The position numbers and the translations under genes were made by a program. This document shows, piece after piece, positions 53,713-64,000 of a DNA stretch of 64,000 nt. The notes under the pieces were generated by a model, which worked only from the letters and a program-made list of their open reading frames with translations, did not search any database and was not told the origin of the DNA. The first letter of the stretch is position 1. Each line of letters begins with the position of its first letter. Origin of the DNA: Methylotenera sp. (GTDB taxonomy: Bacteria > Pseudomonadota > Gammaproteobacteria > Burkholderiales > Methylophilaceae); contig JABFSF010000026.1 of assembly GCA_013140755.1 (NCBI GenBank), forward strand, positions 1-64,000, written 5' to 3'.

Positions 53713-54270
53713 TTGAAAGTACTGAAAAAAATGAAAATGAAACGCGTTGAGCTATTTTTAGAGCACTTTATGTTTGGCAGTCGTTGGTTATTAGTACCGT
53801 TTTATATTGGCTTAATTGCGTCAATTGCTCTATTACTCGTTAAATTTGCTAAAGCATTTATGGCTTTGCTACCTGTGATATTCAACGGTGATGGTGGCGC
53901 AGCTTTGTTGGGAATTCTCACATTAGTTGATATTACTTTAGTGGCCAACTTACTACTGATTATCATTTTTGCTGGGTATGAAAACTTTGTATCAAAAATC
54001 GATACGGGTGATAATGAAGACCGCCCAGATTGGATGGGACATGTTGGTTTTTCTGATCTAAAACTCAAGTTAATTGGCTCTATCGTTGCTATTTCTGGCA
54101 TTGAGTTACTTAAGTATTTTATTAACGTAAAAGAAGTATTGGCTGAACCTAACGGCAATTACCAACTCGCTTGGCTGGTTGGCATACATTTCACACTGGT
54201 TGTTTCTGGCGTGATGTTTGCCTTGATGGACAAAATTGCGGCTAGCAGTCATACCAGCAAAGCAAAGTAA
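53713..54270 (+). CDS. YqhA family membrane protein (TIGR00645)
   Basis: FEHFMFGSRWLLVPFYIGL-like N-terminus (here LEHFMFGSRWLLVPFYIGLIASIALLLVKF). Confidence 0.9.
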   Translation: MKVLKKMKMKRVELFLEHFMFGSRWLLVPFYIGLIASIALLLVKFAKAFMALLPVIFNGDGGAALLGILTLVDITLVANLLLIIIFAGYENFVSKIDTGDNEDRPDWMGHVGFSDLKLKLIGSIVAISGIELLKYFINVKEVLAEPNGNYQLAWLVGIHFTLVVSGVMFALMDKIAASSHTSKAK

Positions 54271-55343
54271 TGATGCTTACGAATAGCCCAGTGAGCAGAC
54301 GCATCGTGCCATGGCTTGCCTTAGTAGGCTTGATGCTGTTAGTTTTTATGGTGGTGACGCCATTTTTGGTACCTATCGCTTGGGCAGGCATATTAGCTTA
54401 TGCTTCTTGGCCAGTGGCGATGCGAATTCGTCGCTGGTGCAAAAATCGTGACACTCTAGCGGCAAGCCTCACCACACTGCTCGCGGCTTTAACGTTATTG
54501 ATGCCGCTACTTTGGTTAATCTGGTTGGCGCAGCAAGAGTTAAGGCAAGTTTATCCTGCTCTGCAATCGTTGTTAGCCAATCCGCCACCTTTACCAGAGC
54601 CTTTAAAAACGTTGCCTTGGTTGGGCGAGTGGCTTACACAACAGCACGCGCAATTGATAGCGCATCCACAAGAGCTAGGTGCAGCACTCAAAACATGGAT
54701 TTCTACAAATGGTCATGATTTAGCCTCCATCGCTGGTGATGTTGGCAAAAATCTAATCAAACTAATTTTTGTGATTGTGATTTTGTTTTTCTTTTATCGC
54801 GATGGCACTCGCATTGTGGCTGAACTACGTCAGGTATTAGCGCGCTTCATCGGTGTACAAGTGCATGATTATTTACATGCGGCTGGTACCACCACACGTG
54901 CAGTTGTTTATGGGGTTTTGCTTACAGCCTTTGTTCAAGGCATAGTGGCAGGTTTAGGCTATTGGGTTGCAGGCTTAAACTCCCCCGTACTATTTGGGGT
55001 ACTCACCATGATATTAGCCCTTATTCCATTTTGCACACCTTTGGCATGGGGCTCTGCTGGTTTATGGCTATTATTACAAGGCGAAACTGGCGCGGCGATT
55101 GGTGTGTGGCTATGGGGAGCATTGGTAGTGAGTCAGTTAGATAACTTTTTGCGCCCCTTATTTATCAGTAGCGTTAGCCCTGTGCCTTTTTTATTAGTAT
55201 TATTTGGCGTATTAGGTGGGTTGTTAGCTTTTGGTTTGGTTGGGCTTTTTATTGGTCCGATTGTACTCACTGTGGCATGGGCGGTTTGGCGTGAGTGGAC
55301 GGTGCATTTAGATGATGATCGCACGCAAGTTTTAGGTGATTAA
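54270..55343 (+). CDS. AI-2E family transporter (YdiK-like)
   Basis: Multi-TM; GVLGGLLAFGLVGLFIGPIVLTVAW conserved C-terminus. Confidence 0.88.
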   Translation: MMLTNSPVSRRIVPWLALVGLMLLVFMVVTPFLVPIAWAGILAYASWPVAMRIRRWCKNRDTLAASLTTLLAALTLLMPLLWLIWLAQQELRQVYPALQSLLANPPPLPEPLKTLPWLGEWLTQQHAQLIAHPQELGAALKTWISTNGHDLASIAGDVGKNLIKLIFVIVILFFFYRDGTRIVAELRQVLARFIGVQVHDYLHAAGTTTRAVVYGVLLTAFVQGIVAGLGYWVAGLNSPVLFGVLTMILALIPFCTPLAWGSAGLWLLLQGETGAAIGVWLWGALVVSQLDNFLRPLFISSVSPVPFLLVLFGVLGGLLAFGLVGLFIGPIVLTVAWAVWREWTVHLDDDRTQVLGD

Positions 55344-55348
55344 ACAAT

Positions 55349-56596
55349 ATGGCAGTTGATCAATTTTTTCTTTTTTTAGCGGTTATCTTGATTGCAGCAC
55401 GACTTTTTTCTGAAGTCGCTGTGCGCCATGGCATTCCGCCTGTGATTGGAGAATTATTGGCTGGTTTAATGGTGGGACCATCCTTGCTGGGCTGGGTTAC
55501 ACCAGATGAAACCATGAAGTTACTGGCAGAAATTGGCATCATTCTATTATTGTTTGAAGTAGGCATGGACACCGATCTCTATCGTCTTGCGCGTTCAGGT
55601 ACCAAGCCAATTGTCGTTGCAATGGTTGGTTTTGTTGCGCCTTTTGTCTTGGGGTATTTGGTTTGTTATTATCTTTTTGATTTATCCAATATTGTATCTT
55701 TATTTATTGGTGGCACGCTCACTGCCACTAGCATTGGGATTACCGTTAGGGTGCTGGATGACCTCAAGCGTCGCCAAAGTGATGAAGCCCAAATTGTCAT
55801 AGGTGCGGCAGTATTAGATGATATTTTGGGCGTTTTAACCTTGGCATTTCTCTATCAATTTGCAGAGCAAAAGCAAGTTTCACTTGCCGCTACTGGCGAA
55901 GTGGCTATCTACATTATCTTATTCATGGTGCTATCGCCATTTGCTGCAAAGCTAGTGGGGCGAGTGATTGAAAGGTTTAGCCACACAGCGAGTACGCCAG
56001 GCTTGCTACTCACGATGGCACTGTCACTTATTTTGCTGTTTTCATGGTTAGCCCATGCTGTAGGTGCGCCTGTGATTATGGGTGGATTTGCAGCAGGTGT
56101 GGCATTGTCTCAACACTTTCACCTCACCTTTAAAGCGAGTAAATCAGTATTTACTGCGCGTGTTCAACATAAACTCACCGAGTGGTTTGCGCCAAGTTCA
56201 GAATTGCACCATGCATTAGAAACACAGATGCGCCCATTGATTCACACCTTTGCACCCTTGTTTTTTGTCATGGTAGGGGTGTCGCTTAATTTTAACACTG
56301 TGGATTGGAGTTCAGGCTTTGTGTGGCAACTAGGTGGTTTGCTTTTACTCGTGGCCTTTATTGGCAAGTTAGCAGCTGGCTTTTTTATTAAAGAACCACG
56401 TGCGAACCAAATAGCGATTGGCTTAGCAATGATTCCGCGCGGTGAGGTTGGATTGATTTTTGCTCAATTAGGTCTAGCACAAGGCATTTTAGATATCAGC
56501 TTATATGCTGCATTGTTGCTAGTGATTGCGCTCACTACACTCGCACCACCCTTTTTAATGAAGGTATTTTATGTGCGTTATCTGCCTGAGGCATAA
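55349..56596 (+). CDS. Cation:proton antiporter (CPA2, KefB-like)
   Basis: GIPPVIGELLAGLMVGPSLLG, GAAVLDDILGVLTLAF, IGLAMIPRGEVGLIFAQLG. Confidence 0.92.
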   Translation: MAVDQFFLFLAVILIAARLFSEVAVRHGIPPVIGELLAGLMVGPSLLGWVTPDETMKLLAEIGIILLLFEVGMDTDLYRLARSGTKPIVVAMVGFVAPFVLGYLVCYYLFDLSNIVSLFIGGTLTATSIGITVRVLDDLKRRQSDEAQIVIGAAVLDDILGVLTLAFLYQFAEQKQVSLAATGEVAIYIILFMVLSPFAAKLVGRVIERFSHTASTPGLLLTMALSLILLFSWLAHAVGAPVIMGGFAAGVALSQHFHLTFKASKSVFTARVQHKLTEWFAPSSELHHALETQMRPLIHTFAPLFFVMVGVSLNFNTVDWSSGFVWQLGGLLLLVAFIGKLAAGFFIKEPRANQIAIGLAMIPRGEVGLIFAQLGLAQGILDISLYAALLLVIALTTLAPPFLMKVFYVRYLPEA

Positions 56597-56662
56597 CATT
56601 TTTTAACCTAATAGCAAAATCGCTATTGCAACATCAAAGTGAATAAAAAAGTGAAATAAAAT

Positions 56663-57616
56663 ATGAACGAATTACAAACAATAGGTACTTGGTGGATGTG
56701 GGCTGGCTTTGGTTTATTTGTCATCGCTATGTTAGGCGTTGATATGTTTGCGCTTGGGCGTAAAGGAGCACATAAGGTGGGTGCTAAGGAGGCACTGGTA
56801 TGGTCTGCCATTTGGTTTAGTTTGGCGATATTGTTCAGTGCAGTGTTATGGAACTGGCTTGACTATACCTCAGGGCGTGCAATTGCTGATGCCAGAACGA
56901 TGGAGTTTCTGACAGGCTATCTCCTAGAAAAAACCTTGGCGATGGATAACATTTTTGTGTTTGTAATGATTTTCAGCTACTTTGCCGTGCCAATTGAGTA
57001 TCAAAAACGCGTATTGCTTTATGGCGTGCTCGGCGCGATTATTTTACGCGTATTGATGATTTTGCTAGGTGCTTGGCTTATCGCAAAGTTTCACTGGGTA
57101 TTGTATTTATTTGGCGCATTTTTGCTCATTACGGGCGTAAAAATGTTTATTTTTGCCGATAAAGAGCCGAATTTGGCCGAAAACCCTATTCTAAAATGGC
57201 TTAAAAAACATGTACGTATTACCGATGATTACCACGGTGACAAGTTTTGGATTATCAAGAACGGCGTACGCTGGTTTACGCCTATGTTTTTAGTGCTCGT
57301 GCTGATTGAATTTTCAGATGTGATTTTTGCAATGGATAGCATCCCTGCGATTTTTGCCGTCACTAGCGACCCATTTATTGTATTTACCTCTAACATCTTC
57401 GCCATTTTGGGTTTACGCGCTTTGTACTTTTTGCTGGCAGATATGGCAGACCGTTTTCATTTACTTAAATATGGCTTGGCTGTGGTACTAATATTTGTAG
57501 GCACAAAAATGCTCATTGTGGATTGGTTTAAAATCCCCGTGGCAGTATCGCTTGCGGTGGTAATTGCGGTGCTAGGCATCAGTATATTATTGAGCTTAAA
57601 GGCTAGCCGTAAGTAA
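56663..57616 (+). CDS. TerC/Alx family membrane protein
   Basis: LEKTLAMDNIFVFVMIFSYFAVP; LIEFSDVIFAMDSIPAIFAVTSDPFIVFTSNIFAILGLRALYFLL. Confidence 0.95.
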   Translation: MNELQTIGTWWMWAGFGLFVIAMLGVDMFALGRKGAHKVGAKEALVWSAIWFSLAILFSAVLWNWLDYTSGRAIADARTMEFLTGYLLEKTLAMDNIFVFVMIFSYFAVPIEYQKRVLLYGVLGAIILRVLMILLGAWLIAKFHWVLYLFGAFLLITGVKMFIFADKEPNLAENPILKWLKKHVRITDDYHGDKFWIIKNGVRWFTPMFLVLVLIEFSDVIFAMDSIPAIFAVTSDPFIVFTSNIFAILGLRALYFLLADMADRFHLLKYGLAVVLIFVGTKMLIVDWFKIPVAVSLAVVIAVLGISILLSLKASRK

Positions 57617-57643
57617 GCTTAGCCTAACTGACAGAAGTGATTG

Positions 57644-58099
57644 CTAATTTCTATCGCTTAAATCTTGCCGATGGCGGGTAATCACTTCTTGTGAGGCTAA
57701 AATGATTTCTCGTAAAAAGCAAAGTAAGCCAAAAATTAGAGAAAACATGGCGGTAATAAAGGTAATTAACACAAAGCCTGATAAATGAACACTAATTGCC
57801 ACGCCAATAAAAATTGAGGCAATCGCCAACGCTACACATAGGCCTGCAAAAATAAATAAGCCAACTGACCAGCGCATCCAAGTAGTTCTCGCTGCAATAA
57901 TGTCCAATTCCTCTAAAAACTCTTTTCGTTTGTCAACATTTAAAGTATTTAAATTGCGTGCGCGATCAATTGCACGCCCTAGCCGATTGACCAATACACC
58001 CAAGATTGAGCCGATGCCTGTGAGTAAAAATACAGGTGCTACGGCATCGTGAATTGCAGTAGAAATATCGCGAATATCTGAAGGAGAATTAAATATCAT
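57644..58099 (-). CDS. DUF2721 family membrane protein
   Basis: AIHDAVAPVFLLTGIGSILGVLVNRLGRAIDRAR. Confidence 0.85.
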   Translation of the reverse strand: MIFNSPSDIRDISTAIHDAVAPVFLLTGIGSILGVLVNRLGRAIDRARNLNTLNVDKRKEFLEELDIIAARTTWMRWSVGLFIFAGLCVALAIASIFIGVAISVHLSGFVLITFITAMFSLIFGLLCFLREIILASQEVITRHRQDLSDRN

Positions 58100-58111
58100 G
58101 CAGTGATTTTT

Positions 58112-58987
58112 TTATTGTTGCGCTTGCTGTGATTGCCGCATCAGCTCAGCATTTTCCACTAAAGCCGAAGCATCAATGCGCCGTTGCTGATGCTGAGGAG
58201 TCCCTGATTGATTCACAATCACGCTGCTGGCCATGCCTTCCACGCCACCCCCTGAGCGCATTCCAGCCACTGGGCTAGCACTGTTATAATCTAAACCCGT
58301 GGCCAAACGCACATGTGTTTCACTTGCACGGCAGCCGTTAGAGACATCAAAACTTTGCCAACCACCATGATTTAAATGCACATCTGCCCACGCATGGGTT
58401 TGCATCAGGCTGCCATCTTCAGTAAATAAGTAACCACTTACATACCGCGCTGGTAGGCCGATTGCGCGACAACATGCAATAAAGACATGTGCATGGTCTT
58501 GGCAAACGCCTTGACCTAGGACAAACGCCTCAATGGCAGAGGTGGTGACTTGGGTTGCGCCTTTAATGTATTGCACACGCTGCAATAAGGCGTGCATCAT
58601 GTTTTCTAATGCGGCAGATTGTGCATAAGCATCGGTTTTATAAGGAACTGCAAATTGACGAATGGCCTCATCACTCATGGTGAGAGGCGTATCACGTAGG
58701 TAAATGAATAAGGGAAGTGTTTGATGTTGGGTGACTACTTCAACCCCTGTTTCCACCTCACCCGACGCGATGATTAAGATGTCTTGATGTGGAGTATCAA
58801 CCACTAAGGTGTGTGTGGTGTTGCCGTACGCATCTTCTGTGGCATGAAGCTCGCCATTGACTTTAATATCCCAGCGTTTTACGTGTTGCCCGAAGCCATT
58901 TTGCGGGGTGAGGCGTAGTTGCTGTATAGTGTAATTCACATCATCGCTGTAGGCGTAGCGTGTGTGATGTTCAATATTGAGTAACAT
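58112..58987 (-). CDS. Transglutaminase-like family protein
   Basis: N-terminal bacterial transglutaminase-like region and VLGQGVCQDHAHVFIACCRAIGLPARYVSGY catalytic Cys motif. Confidence 0.93.
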   Translation of the reverse strand: MLLNIEHHTRYAYSDDVNYTIQQLRLTPQNGFGQHVKRWDIKVNGELHATEDAYGNTTHTLVVDTPHQDILIIASGEVETGVEVVTQHQTLPLFIYLRDTPLTMSDEAIRQFAVPYKTDAYAQSAALENMMHALLQRVQYIKGATQVTTSAIEAFVLGQGVCQDHAHVFIACCRAIGLPARYVSGYLFTEDGSLMQTHAWADVHLNHGGWQSFDVSNGCRASETHVRLATGLDYNSASPVAGMRSGGGVEGMASSVIVNQSGTPQHQQRRIDASALVENAELMRQSQQAQQ

Positions 58988-58990
58988 GGA

Positions 58991-59935
58991 TTAAGTCGCA
59001 ATGCTAAAAAAAGTCTTATGTATTTCTACACCAAGTTTATTATTGGATTGCACAAAATCACTTAAAAACTCATGTAAGCCATGTTGAAAAATATCTTTCA
59101 TTTTTCCATAACGCAATTTGGAATGCAGTTCACCTGCTAAGCGTTTGCATTCGGTGTGGCGCGTACCAGAAAGCAACTCTAAAATAGGGGTGATTTCATC
59201 AAAGCACGCATGTAATGAGCGCGGCATATCGCGTCTTAATACCAATAATTCTGCCACGCGCCATGGTTCTATCGTGTCGCTATAAATTTTTTGATACGCT
59301 TGGAAGGAAGAAACAGATCGTAATACAGCACTCCATTCGTAGTAATCTACTGCGCCACCAATCTCCTCTTGCTTGGGTAGTAATAGATGATATTTCACAT
59401 CTAATAGCCGCGCTGTGTTATCGGCACGTTCAATAAATGTACCTAAACGCACAAAGCTAAAGGCATCATCACGTAACATGGTGCCATAACACACACCTCT
59501 AAATAAATGTGAACGCGCCTTCACCCAATCACAAAATTCGCGTAAGCCACTTTTAGCTAAGTCTTGCCCAACAAACTGCCCAAACTCTAACCACAAGGCG
59601 TTAATATTTTCCCATGTTTCAGTGGTCATTGCTACGCGCACGGCATGGGCATTTTCACGCGCACTGCGCAAAGTGCTGTAAATACTAGAAGGGTTATTCA
59701 TATCTAACGCTAAGTAGTGAATTACGTTACTTGCGGTATAGGCATCATACGTATCTGCGTATGCTTCTACATTACCTGAAATTTCTAAGGCAGGTAACCA
59801 TAAAGCGGCCTCAGATTCTGCCGCATTTGGGACGAGTGACATGTTATAAGTCACATCCAACACACGCGCCATGTTTTCTGCACGCTCAATATAGCGCGCC
59901 ATCCAGTAGAGATGATCTGCGGTTCTGCTTAACAT
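58991..59935 (-). CDS. Alpha-E domain-containing protein
   Basis: MLSRTADHLYWMARYIERAENMARVLDVTYNM. Confidence 0.94.
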   Translation of the reverse strand: MLSRTADHLYWMARYIERAENMARVLDVTYNMSLVPNAAESEAALWLPALEISGNVEAYADTYDAYTASNVIHYLALDMNNPSSIYSTLRSARENAHAVRVAMTTETWENINALWLEFGQFVGQDLAKSGLREFCDWVKARSHLFRGVCYGTMLRDDAFSFVRLGTFIERADNTARLLDVKYHLLLPKQEEIGGAVDYYEWSAVLRSVSSFQAYQKIYSDTIEPWRVAELLVLRRDMPRSLHACFDEITPILELLSGTRHTECKRLAGELHSKLRYGKMKDIFQHGLHEFLSDFVQSNNKLGVEIHKTFFSIAT

Positions 59936-61419
59936 GAGAGCTCCTCAACTTTTTCTGCTTGCTGTGTTGTTGGGGTTTCAATGGCTTCTTCTAGCACCCA
60001 TGTGTCTTTTGTGCCACCACCTTGCGATGAATTCACCACGAGCGAACCTTCTTTCATGGCAACACGACACAATGCGCCTGGCACTAGGGTGACCGTTTTA
60101 CCTGATAATACAAAGGGTCGTAAATCCACATGGCGAGGTGCAATGCCTGCCTCTACCAAGGTTGGGCAAGTTGAAAGAGCCAAGGTGGGCTGGGCGATAT
60201 AATTAGCTGGTTTTGAGAGAATGCGAATACGAAACTCCTCGAGCTCTTGCTTGCTTGCCGCAGGTCCTACCAACATGCCATAGCCACCTGAGCCTTGTAC
60301 TTCTTTTACCACTAACTCATCTAGGTGCGCCAAGGTATAGGCCAAATCATCCGATTTGCTTAACTCATAAGTAGGCACATTTTCTAAAATAGGCTCCTCA
60401 TCTAAATAAAACTTAATCATGGCGGGCACATGAATATACGTCGCTTTATCATCAGCTACCCCTGTTCCTACGGCATTGGCTAACGTCACGCCACCATTGC
60501 GATACACCGAGAGTAAACCTGGCACACCTAACATAGAGTTTGCATTAAAAACAAGCGGGTCTAGGTAATCATCATCAATTCTTCGGTAAATGACATCGAT
60601 GCGCTGTGGGCCTTGTGTTGTGCGCATATACACAGCATTATTGCGCACAAATAAGTCCTGCCCTTCAACCAACTCAACACCCATTTGTTGCGCCAAAAAG
60701 GCATGCTCAAAATACGCGCTGTTATAGGCTCCTGGTGATAACACTACCACCGTAGGTTCATGCACGCCTGATTGTGCAACTGCACGTAAGTTTTTGAGTA
60801 ACACTTGTGGGTAATGATCCACTGGAGCTACCGAATAGCGACGGAATAACTCAGGGAAAAGCCGCATCATCATTTTGCGGTCTTCCAACATATAAGACAC
60901 ACCTGAGGGTGTGCGAAGATTATCTTCTAGCACATAAAACTGCGATTCACTGGTGCGTACTAAATCAATGCCTGCAATATGGGCATAAATTTGTTGCGGC
61001 ACATTTACACCAAACATTTCAGGGCGATACTGCGCGTTGGTTAGCACACTTGCAGGGACTACTCCCGCCTTTATAATGTGCTGCTCATGGTAAATATCAT
61101 GCAAAAACATGTTCAATGCACGCACGCGTTGAATTGCGCCCGCTGACAAATGCGCCCACTCTTTTGCATCTAAGATACGCGGTACCACGTCAAACGGAAT
61201 TAAGCGCTCCGCACCATCGTCATTGCCATACACATTGAAGGTAATGCCAACTCGCCTAAATAGTACTTCAGCTTCTTGGCGTTTGCTATCTAATAAATCC
61301 TTTGGAATACTTTTTAACCAATGTTGATATGCATTATAGATTTCACGCACATTCAAAGTATCCGTATTTGCAATATTGATTTGCATTTCGTCAAAAAAAG
61401 TTGGGAGTGAGTTCGTCAT
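59929..61419 (-). CDS. Circularly permuted ATP-grasp protein
   Basis: YVLEDNLRTPSGVSYMLEDRKMM, VKEVQGSGGYGMLVGPAAS; overlaps alpha-E gene by 7 nt (ATGTTAA). Confidence 0.95.
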   Translation of the reverse strand: MTNSLPTFFDEMQINIANTDTLNVREIYNAYQHWLKSIPKDLLDSKRQEAEVLFRRVGITFNVYGNDDGAERLIPFDVVPRILDAKEWAHLSAGAIQRVRALNMFLHDIYHEQHIIKAGVVPASVLTNAQYRPEMFGVNVPQQIYAHIAGIDLVRTSESQFYVLEDNLRTPSGVSYMLEDRKMMMRLFPELFRRYSVAPVDHYPQVLLKNLRAVAQSGVHEPTVVVLSPGAYNSAYFEHAFLAQQMGVELVEGQDLFVRNNAVYMRTTQGPQRIDVIYRRIDDDYLDPLVFNANSMLGVPGLLSVYRNGGVTLANAVGTGVADDKATYIHVPAMIKFYLDEEPILENVPTYELSKSDDLAYTLAHLDELVVKEVQGSGGYGMLVGPAASKQELEEFRIRILSKPANYIAQPTLALSTCPTLVEAGIAPRHVDLRPFVLSGKTVTLVPGALCRVAMKEGSLVVNSSQGGGTKDTWVLEEAIETPTTQQAEKVEELSC

Positions 61420-61691
61420 GATTAAGGCTTTCTTTTATATCAAAAGCTTAAGCAAATAGTGTGCCAATTTATTTTTATATAAAAATCAATAGGTTGAGAA
61501 ATTTTTTATAAAGCGCACATCAATAATGCACTTTTTTTGTGCGTAAAAAAACAAGTTAAGATTTAATGTGCGAATGGAGTGCATGCTGTAAGCACTCTCT
61601 CCAAATATACAAAGCAGTGTGTACACCAGTTTAAAGTGTGTTCCAAAGATATGGCGTAGAATGAGTCTATGGTTAAGAAGGGAGAAATAAG

Positions 61692-62417
61692 ATGTCTGTT
61701 TTGCATGATCCACACTTAAATCATTTGTTAGATGCGCTACTAGTCGCAGATTATGATCGCTTATTTCCAAATCTTGAGTTAATCGAATTACCTCTTGGTA
61801 AAGTGCTGTGTGAATCTGGCGAAAAACTAAAGCATGTTTATTTTCCAACAACCTCTATCATCTCGTTACTTTATGTGATGGAAGACGGCGCATCCGCAGA
61901 AATTGCAGTGGTTGGCAATGAAGGCATGTTGGGGGTGCCGATTTTATTGGGTGGCGATACTACTCCCAGCCGCGCCGTGGTACAAAGTGCGGGTCATGGC
62001 TATCGTATGAAAGCGCATGTATTAAAAAATGAGTTTAATCAGGCTGGACCATTCCAACGCTTATTATTACGTTACACCCAAGCGTTAATCACACAGATGT
62101 CGCAAACCGCCGTATGTAATCGACACCACTCGGTAGAGCAACAACTGTGTCGCTGGCTTTTATTGAGTATAGACCGTTTATCTGGCGATGAGCTCAATAT
62201 GACGCAAGAACTCATTGCTAATATGTTAGGCGTACGGCGTGAAGGGGTGACCGAAGCGGCGGGCAAGTTGCAATATGCAGGTCTAATCCATTATAGCCGA
62301 GGGCATATTAAGGTCATTGATAGAAAAGGCTTGGAAGCTAAATGCTGCGAATGTTATCAAGTGGTAAAAGATGAGTTTGATCGGCTGTTGCCTGCTTTTC
62401 ATGGTATTGCGCAATAA
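61692..62417 (+). CDS. Crp/Fnr family transcriptional regulator
   Basis: Cyclic-nucleotide-binding-like N-terminus and C-terminal HTH ELIANMLGVRREGVTEAAGKLQYAGLIHYSRGHIKV. Confidence 0.9.
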   Translation: MSVLHDPHLNHLLDALLVADYDRLFPNLELIELPLGKVLCESGEKLKHVYFPTTSIISLLYVMEDGASAEIAVVGNEGMLGVPILLGGDTTPSRAVVQSAGHGYRMKAHVLKNEFNQAGPFQRLLLRYTQALITQMSQTAVCNRHHSVEQQLCRWLLLSIDRLSGDELNMTQELIANMLGVRREGVTEAAGKLQYAGLIHYSRGHIKVIDRKGLEAKCCECYQVVKDEFDRLLPAFHGIAQ

Positions 62418-62488
62418 TGCGTATCTAGGTAGCACATAAAAAAGTAACTTGTATCACAATAACTGGCAACAAGTAAGCACTCACTTAA

Positions 62489-63679
62489 TCAGCGTGCAAT
62501 GGAAAGCCCCAAGCGAATTTGTGTGTCACTACTTTTGTTGTAATCCAACAGTGTTTCACCATAACCCGAAAGCAATTGCAGGTGTATAAAAGCACCAGTG
62601 CGTGCAAAAATACGGTCACTTAACGGGTACGAAATATCCAGCTGATTAGTGCTGTAACCACCTGTACCTAAACGATAAAGATTGCTTAATATAAGACCAT
62701 CTTCACGTCCATACCGCAGCTGCCAATCTATATAACCACGATAGCGCGCAATATCTGCATTGTCATTTTTGTTTAAGTATTGCTGAAATTTAGGAGAAAA
62801 GATGAGTTGTCGACCATTGGCTAAATCAAAGTTCCAGCTTGGGCGTACATAAAAAGTATTTAATGAGCGAGAGTTAGTGCCTGCCTGACCATTAGATTCA
62901 TGTTCAGCACCAGCACGCCATGTATCGGGTAATAGACCTCTACCACTGCCCGCCCAGCGATAAAAAACACTTGGACGGTAACTGGTATCACGAAAAGGGC
63001 TAGAATTATCGCCAAAATCCCATAATGTGGTTTGTGTATAGGCAAAGTAGAGGTTACTAAAAAATGGTGCAAAGTTAGAAACAGAACCTGCTGGATCAAA
63101 TGGGCGGTACTTAAAACTGAGCTGAAATCTTGAATCGGATCCATGTTTAGCGTCTTTACCCACCACAAAATACATGGGTTCGTTAGCGGAAAGCGTAGGT
63201 TCATCGCTGGGGCTTGCAATGACCACTACTGTGGCAGTACTTTTAGTAGCAAGGAGGTTGTGACTATGGTCGTCTAAATTTGTTGGATTAGGTGTTTCAT
63301 CTATTTGTGTAGAACCCGCGTATTCATTTAAGGCGAGCAATATCAAGCGATTAGAAGATTCCCCCATAAGCTCAGCGCGAACTACACCAACATATTTCTT
63401 GCTAGCAACGCCAATATACGTGCGTCGAAGTGTACTGGAGCTAAAATACTTAGTAGGAGAAAGTAATACTGCTTCGCTCACCCCATTACCAAATAGCTTC
63501 ATTGTGAAAGTTTTTGGCCAATTACTTAGCGGTTCTGCTTTGGCAATATCAATGCTAATGGTTTGCCCTAAGTTAATTGATTCGCTTTGACTTGCAATGA
63601 GCCACGTATCCGCTGCCCAGCCATTCATGGATAGCAGACTCACAGCCAGTGCTATGCAATATAGTTTAGTTTGATTCAT
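62489..63679 (-). CDS. pldA: Outer-membrane phospholipase A
   Basis: C-terminal barrel with HESNGQAGTNSRSLNTFYVRPSWNFDL (PldA HxSNG... motif). Confidence 0.92.
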   Translation of the reverse strand: MNQTKLYCIALAVSLLSMNGWAADTWLIASQSESINLGQTISIDIAKAEPLSNWPKTFTMKLFGNGVSEAVLLSPTKYFSSSTLRRTYIGVASKKYVGVVRAELMGESSNRLILLALNEYAGSTQIDETPNPTNLDDHSHNLLATKSTATVVVIASPSDEPTLSANEPMYFVVGKDAKHGSDSRFQLSFKYRPFDPAGSVSNFAPFFSNLYFAYTQTTLWDFGDNSSPFRDTSYRPSVFYRWAGSGRGLLPDTWRAGAEHESNGQAGTNSRSLNTFYVRPSWNFDLANGRQLIFSPKFQQYLNKNDNADIARYRGYIDWQLRYGREDGLILSNLYRLGTGGYSTNQLDISYPLSDRIFARTGAFIHLQLLSGYGETLLDYNKSSDTQIRLGLSIAR

Positions 63680-63729
63680 TTACTTTTAACTTGGTTTTTT
63701 TAATGCATCTTCTTCTGTTTAATTAGTCC

Positions 63730-64000
63730 TTATATTTTCGTCTTAAATACACTTGAATGTTTCATTGTTGGTTTAGACTTACGATTAAGTGCATCTCTAG
63801 ACTTGTTTCTATTGGCTCTTGCGGTTGCAATGCAAGCATTGTTATCACCTGAAAGTGCATCACACCGTTCAACGGCGGCATCATATTCTTTCATAATGTT
63901 ATCTTCAAAAAATTTATACTCATATTGAGTCATGGGGTCAGCCATTGCGCTAACGCTTATGGTGAGCCCAAACACGAGGGCAATGCAGTAAATGTTTGTT
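63730..64000 (-). CDS. Small exported protein, 5' end truncated by window edge
   Basis: Frame remains open to the window end (TNIYCIALVFGLTISVSAMADPMTQYEY...), with an apparent signal peptide ending SAMA and CDALSGDNNACIATARA. Confidence 0.6.
   Translation of the reverse strand, partial: TNIYCIALVFGLTISVSAMADPMTQYEYKFFEDNIMKEYDAAVERCDALSGDNNACIATARANRNKSRDALNRKSKPTMKHSSVFKTKI

Noticed and set aside
61486-61851. 121-aa minus ORF overlapping the Crp/Fnr gene start
   Set aside because: Overlaps the well-supported Crp/Fnr gene antisense and has no family resemblance.

Overview
Chromosomal window whose gene content looks like a methylotrophic betaproteobacterium (probably Methylophilaceae; taxonomy is inferred from gene content and a PqqA peptide, not tested). 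Most of it is housekeeping: an lpt/kds/rpoN block, topA, thiC, gnd, prmA-accC-accB-aroQ, ahcY-metF, dprA-lysM-def-fmt, mpl, metH, recG, spoT-rpoZ-gmk, membrane transporters, pldA. Main points beyond routine annotation: (1) an AT-rich insert between topA and thiC with an overlapping nucleotidyltransferase-fold-like protein plus DUF262-type protein, next to a VapC/PIN-like C-terminal remnant (candidate defence module); (2) a 23-aa PqqA precursor gene missed by the ORF track, with no pqqBCDE in the window; (3) an SAH riboswitch before ahcY whose 3' strand is shared with a terminator hairpin; (4) a TPP riboswitch before thiC; (5) a TonB-receptor/YfiR-like/CHASE-HAMP-PAS-GGDEF cassette in which the yfiR gene carries a one-base frameshift exactly at a WP motif; (6) a Fic gene with a 13-bp inverted repeat at its promoter; (7) an Anbu proteasome-like gene separated by about 8 kb from its usual ATP-grasp/alpha-E/transglutaminase partners; (8) a possible c-type cytochrome remnant. 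No CRISPR array, tRNA, rRNA or IS element was recognised.
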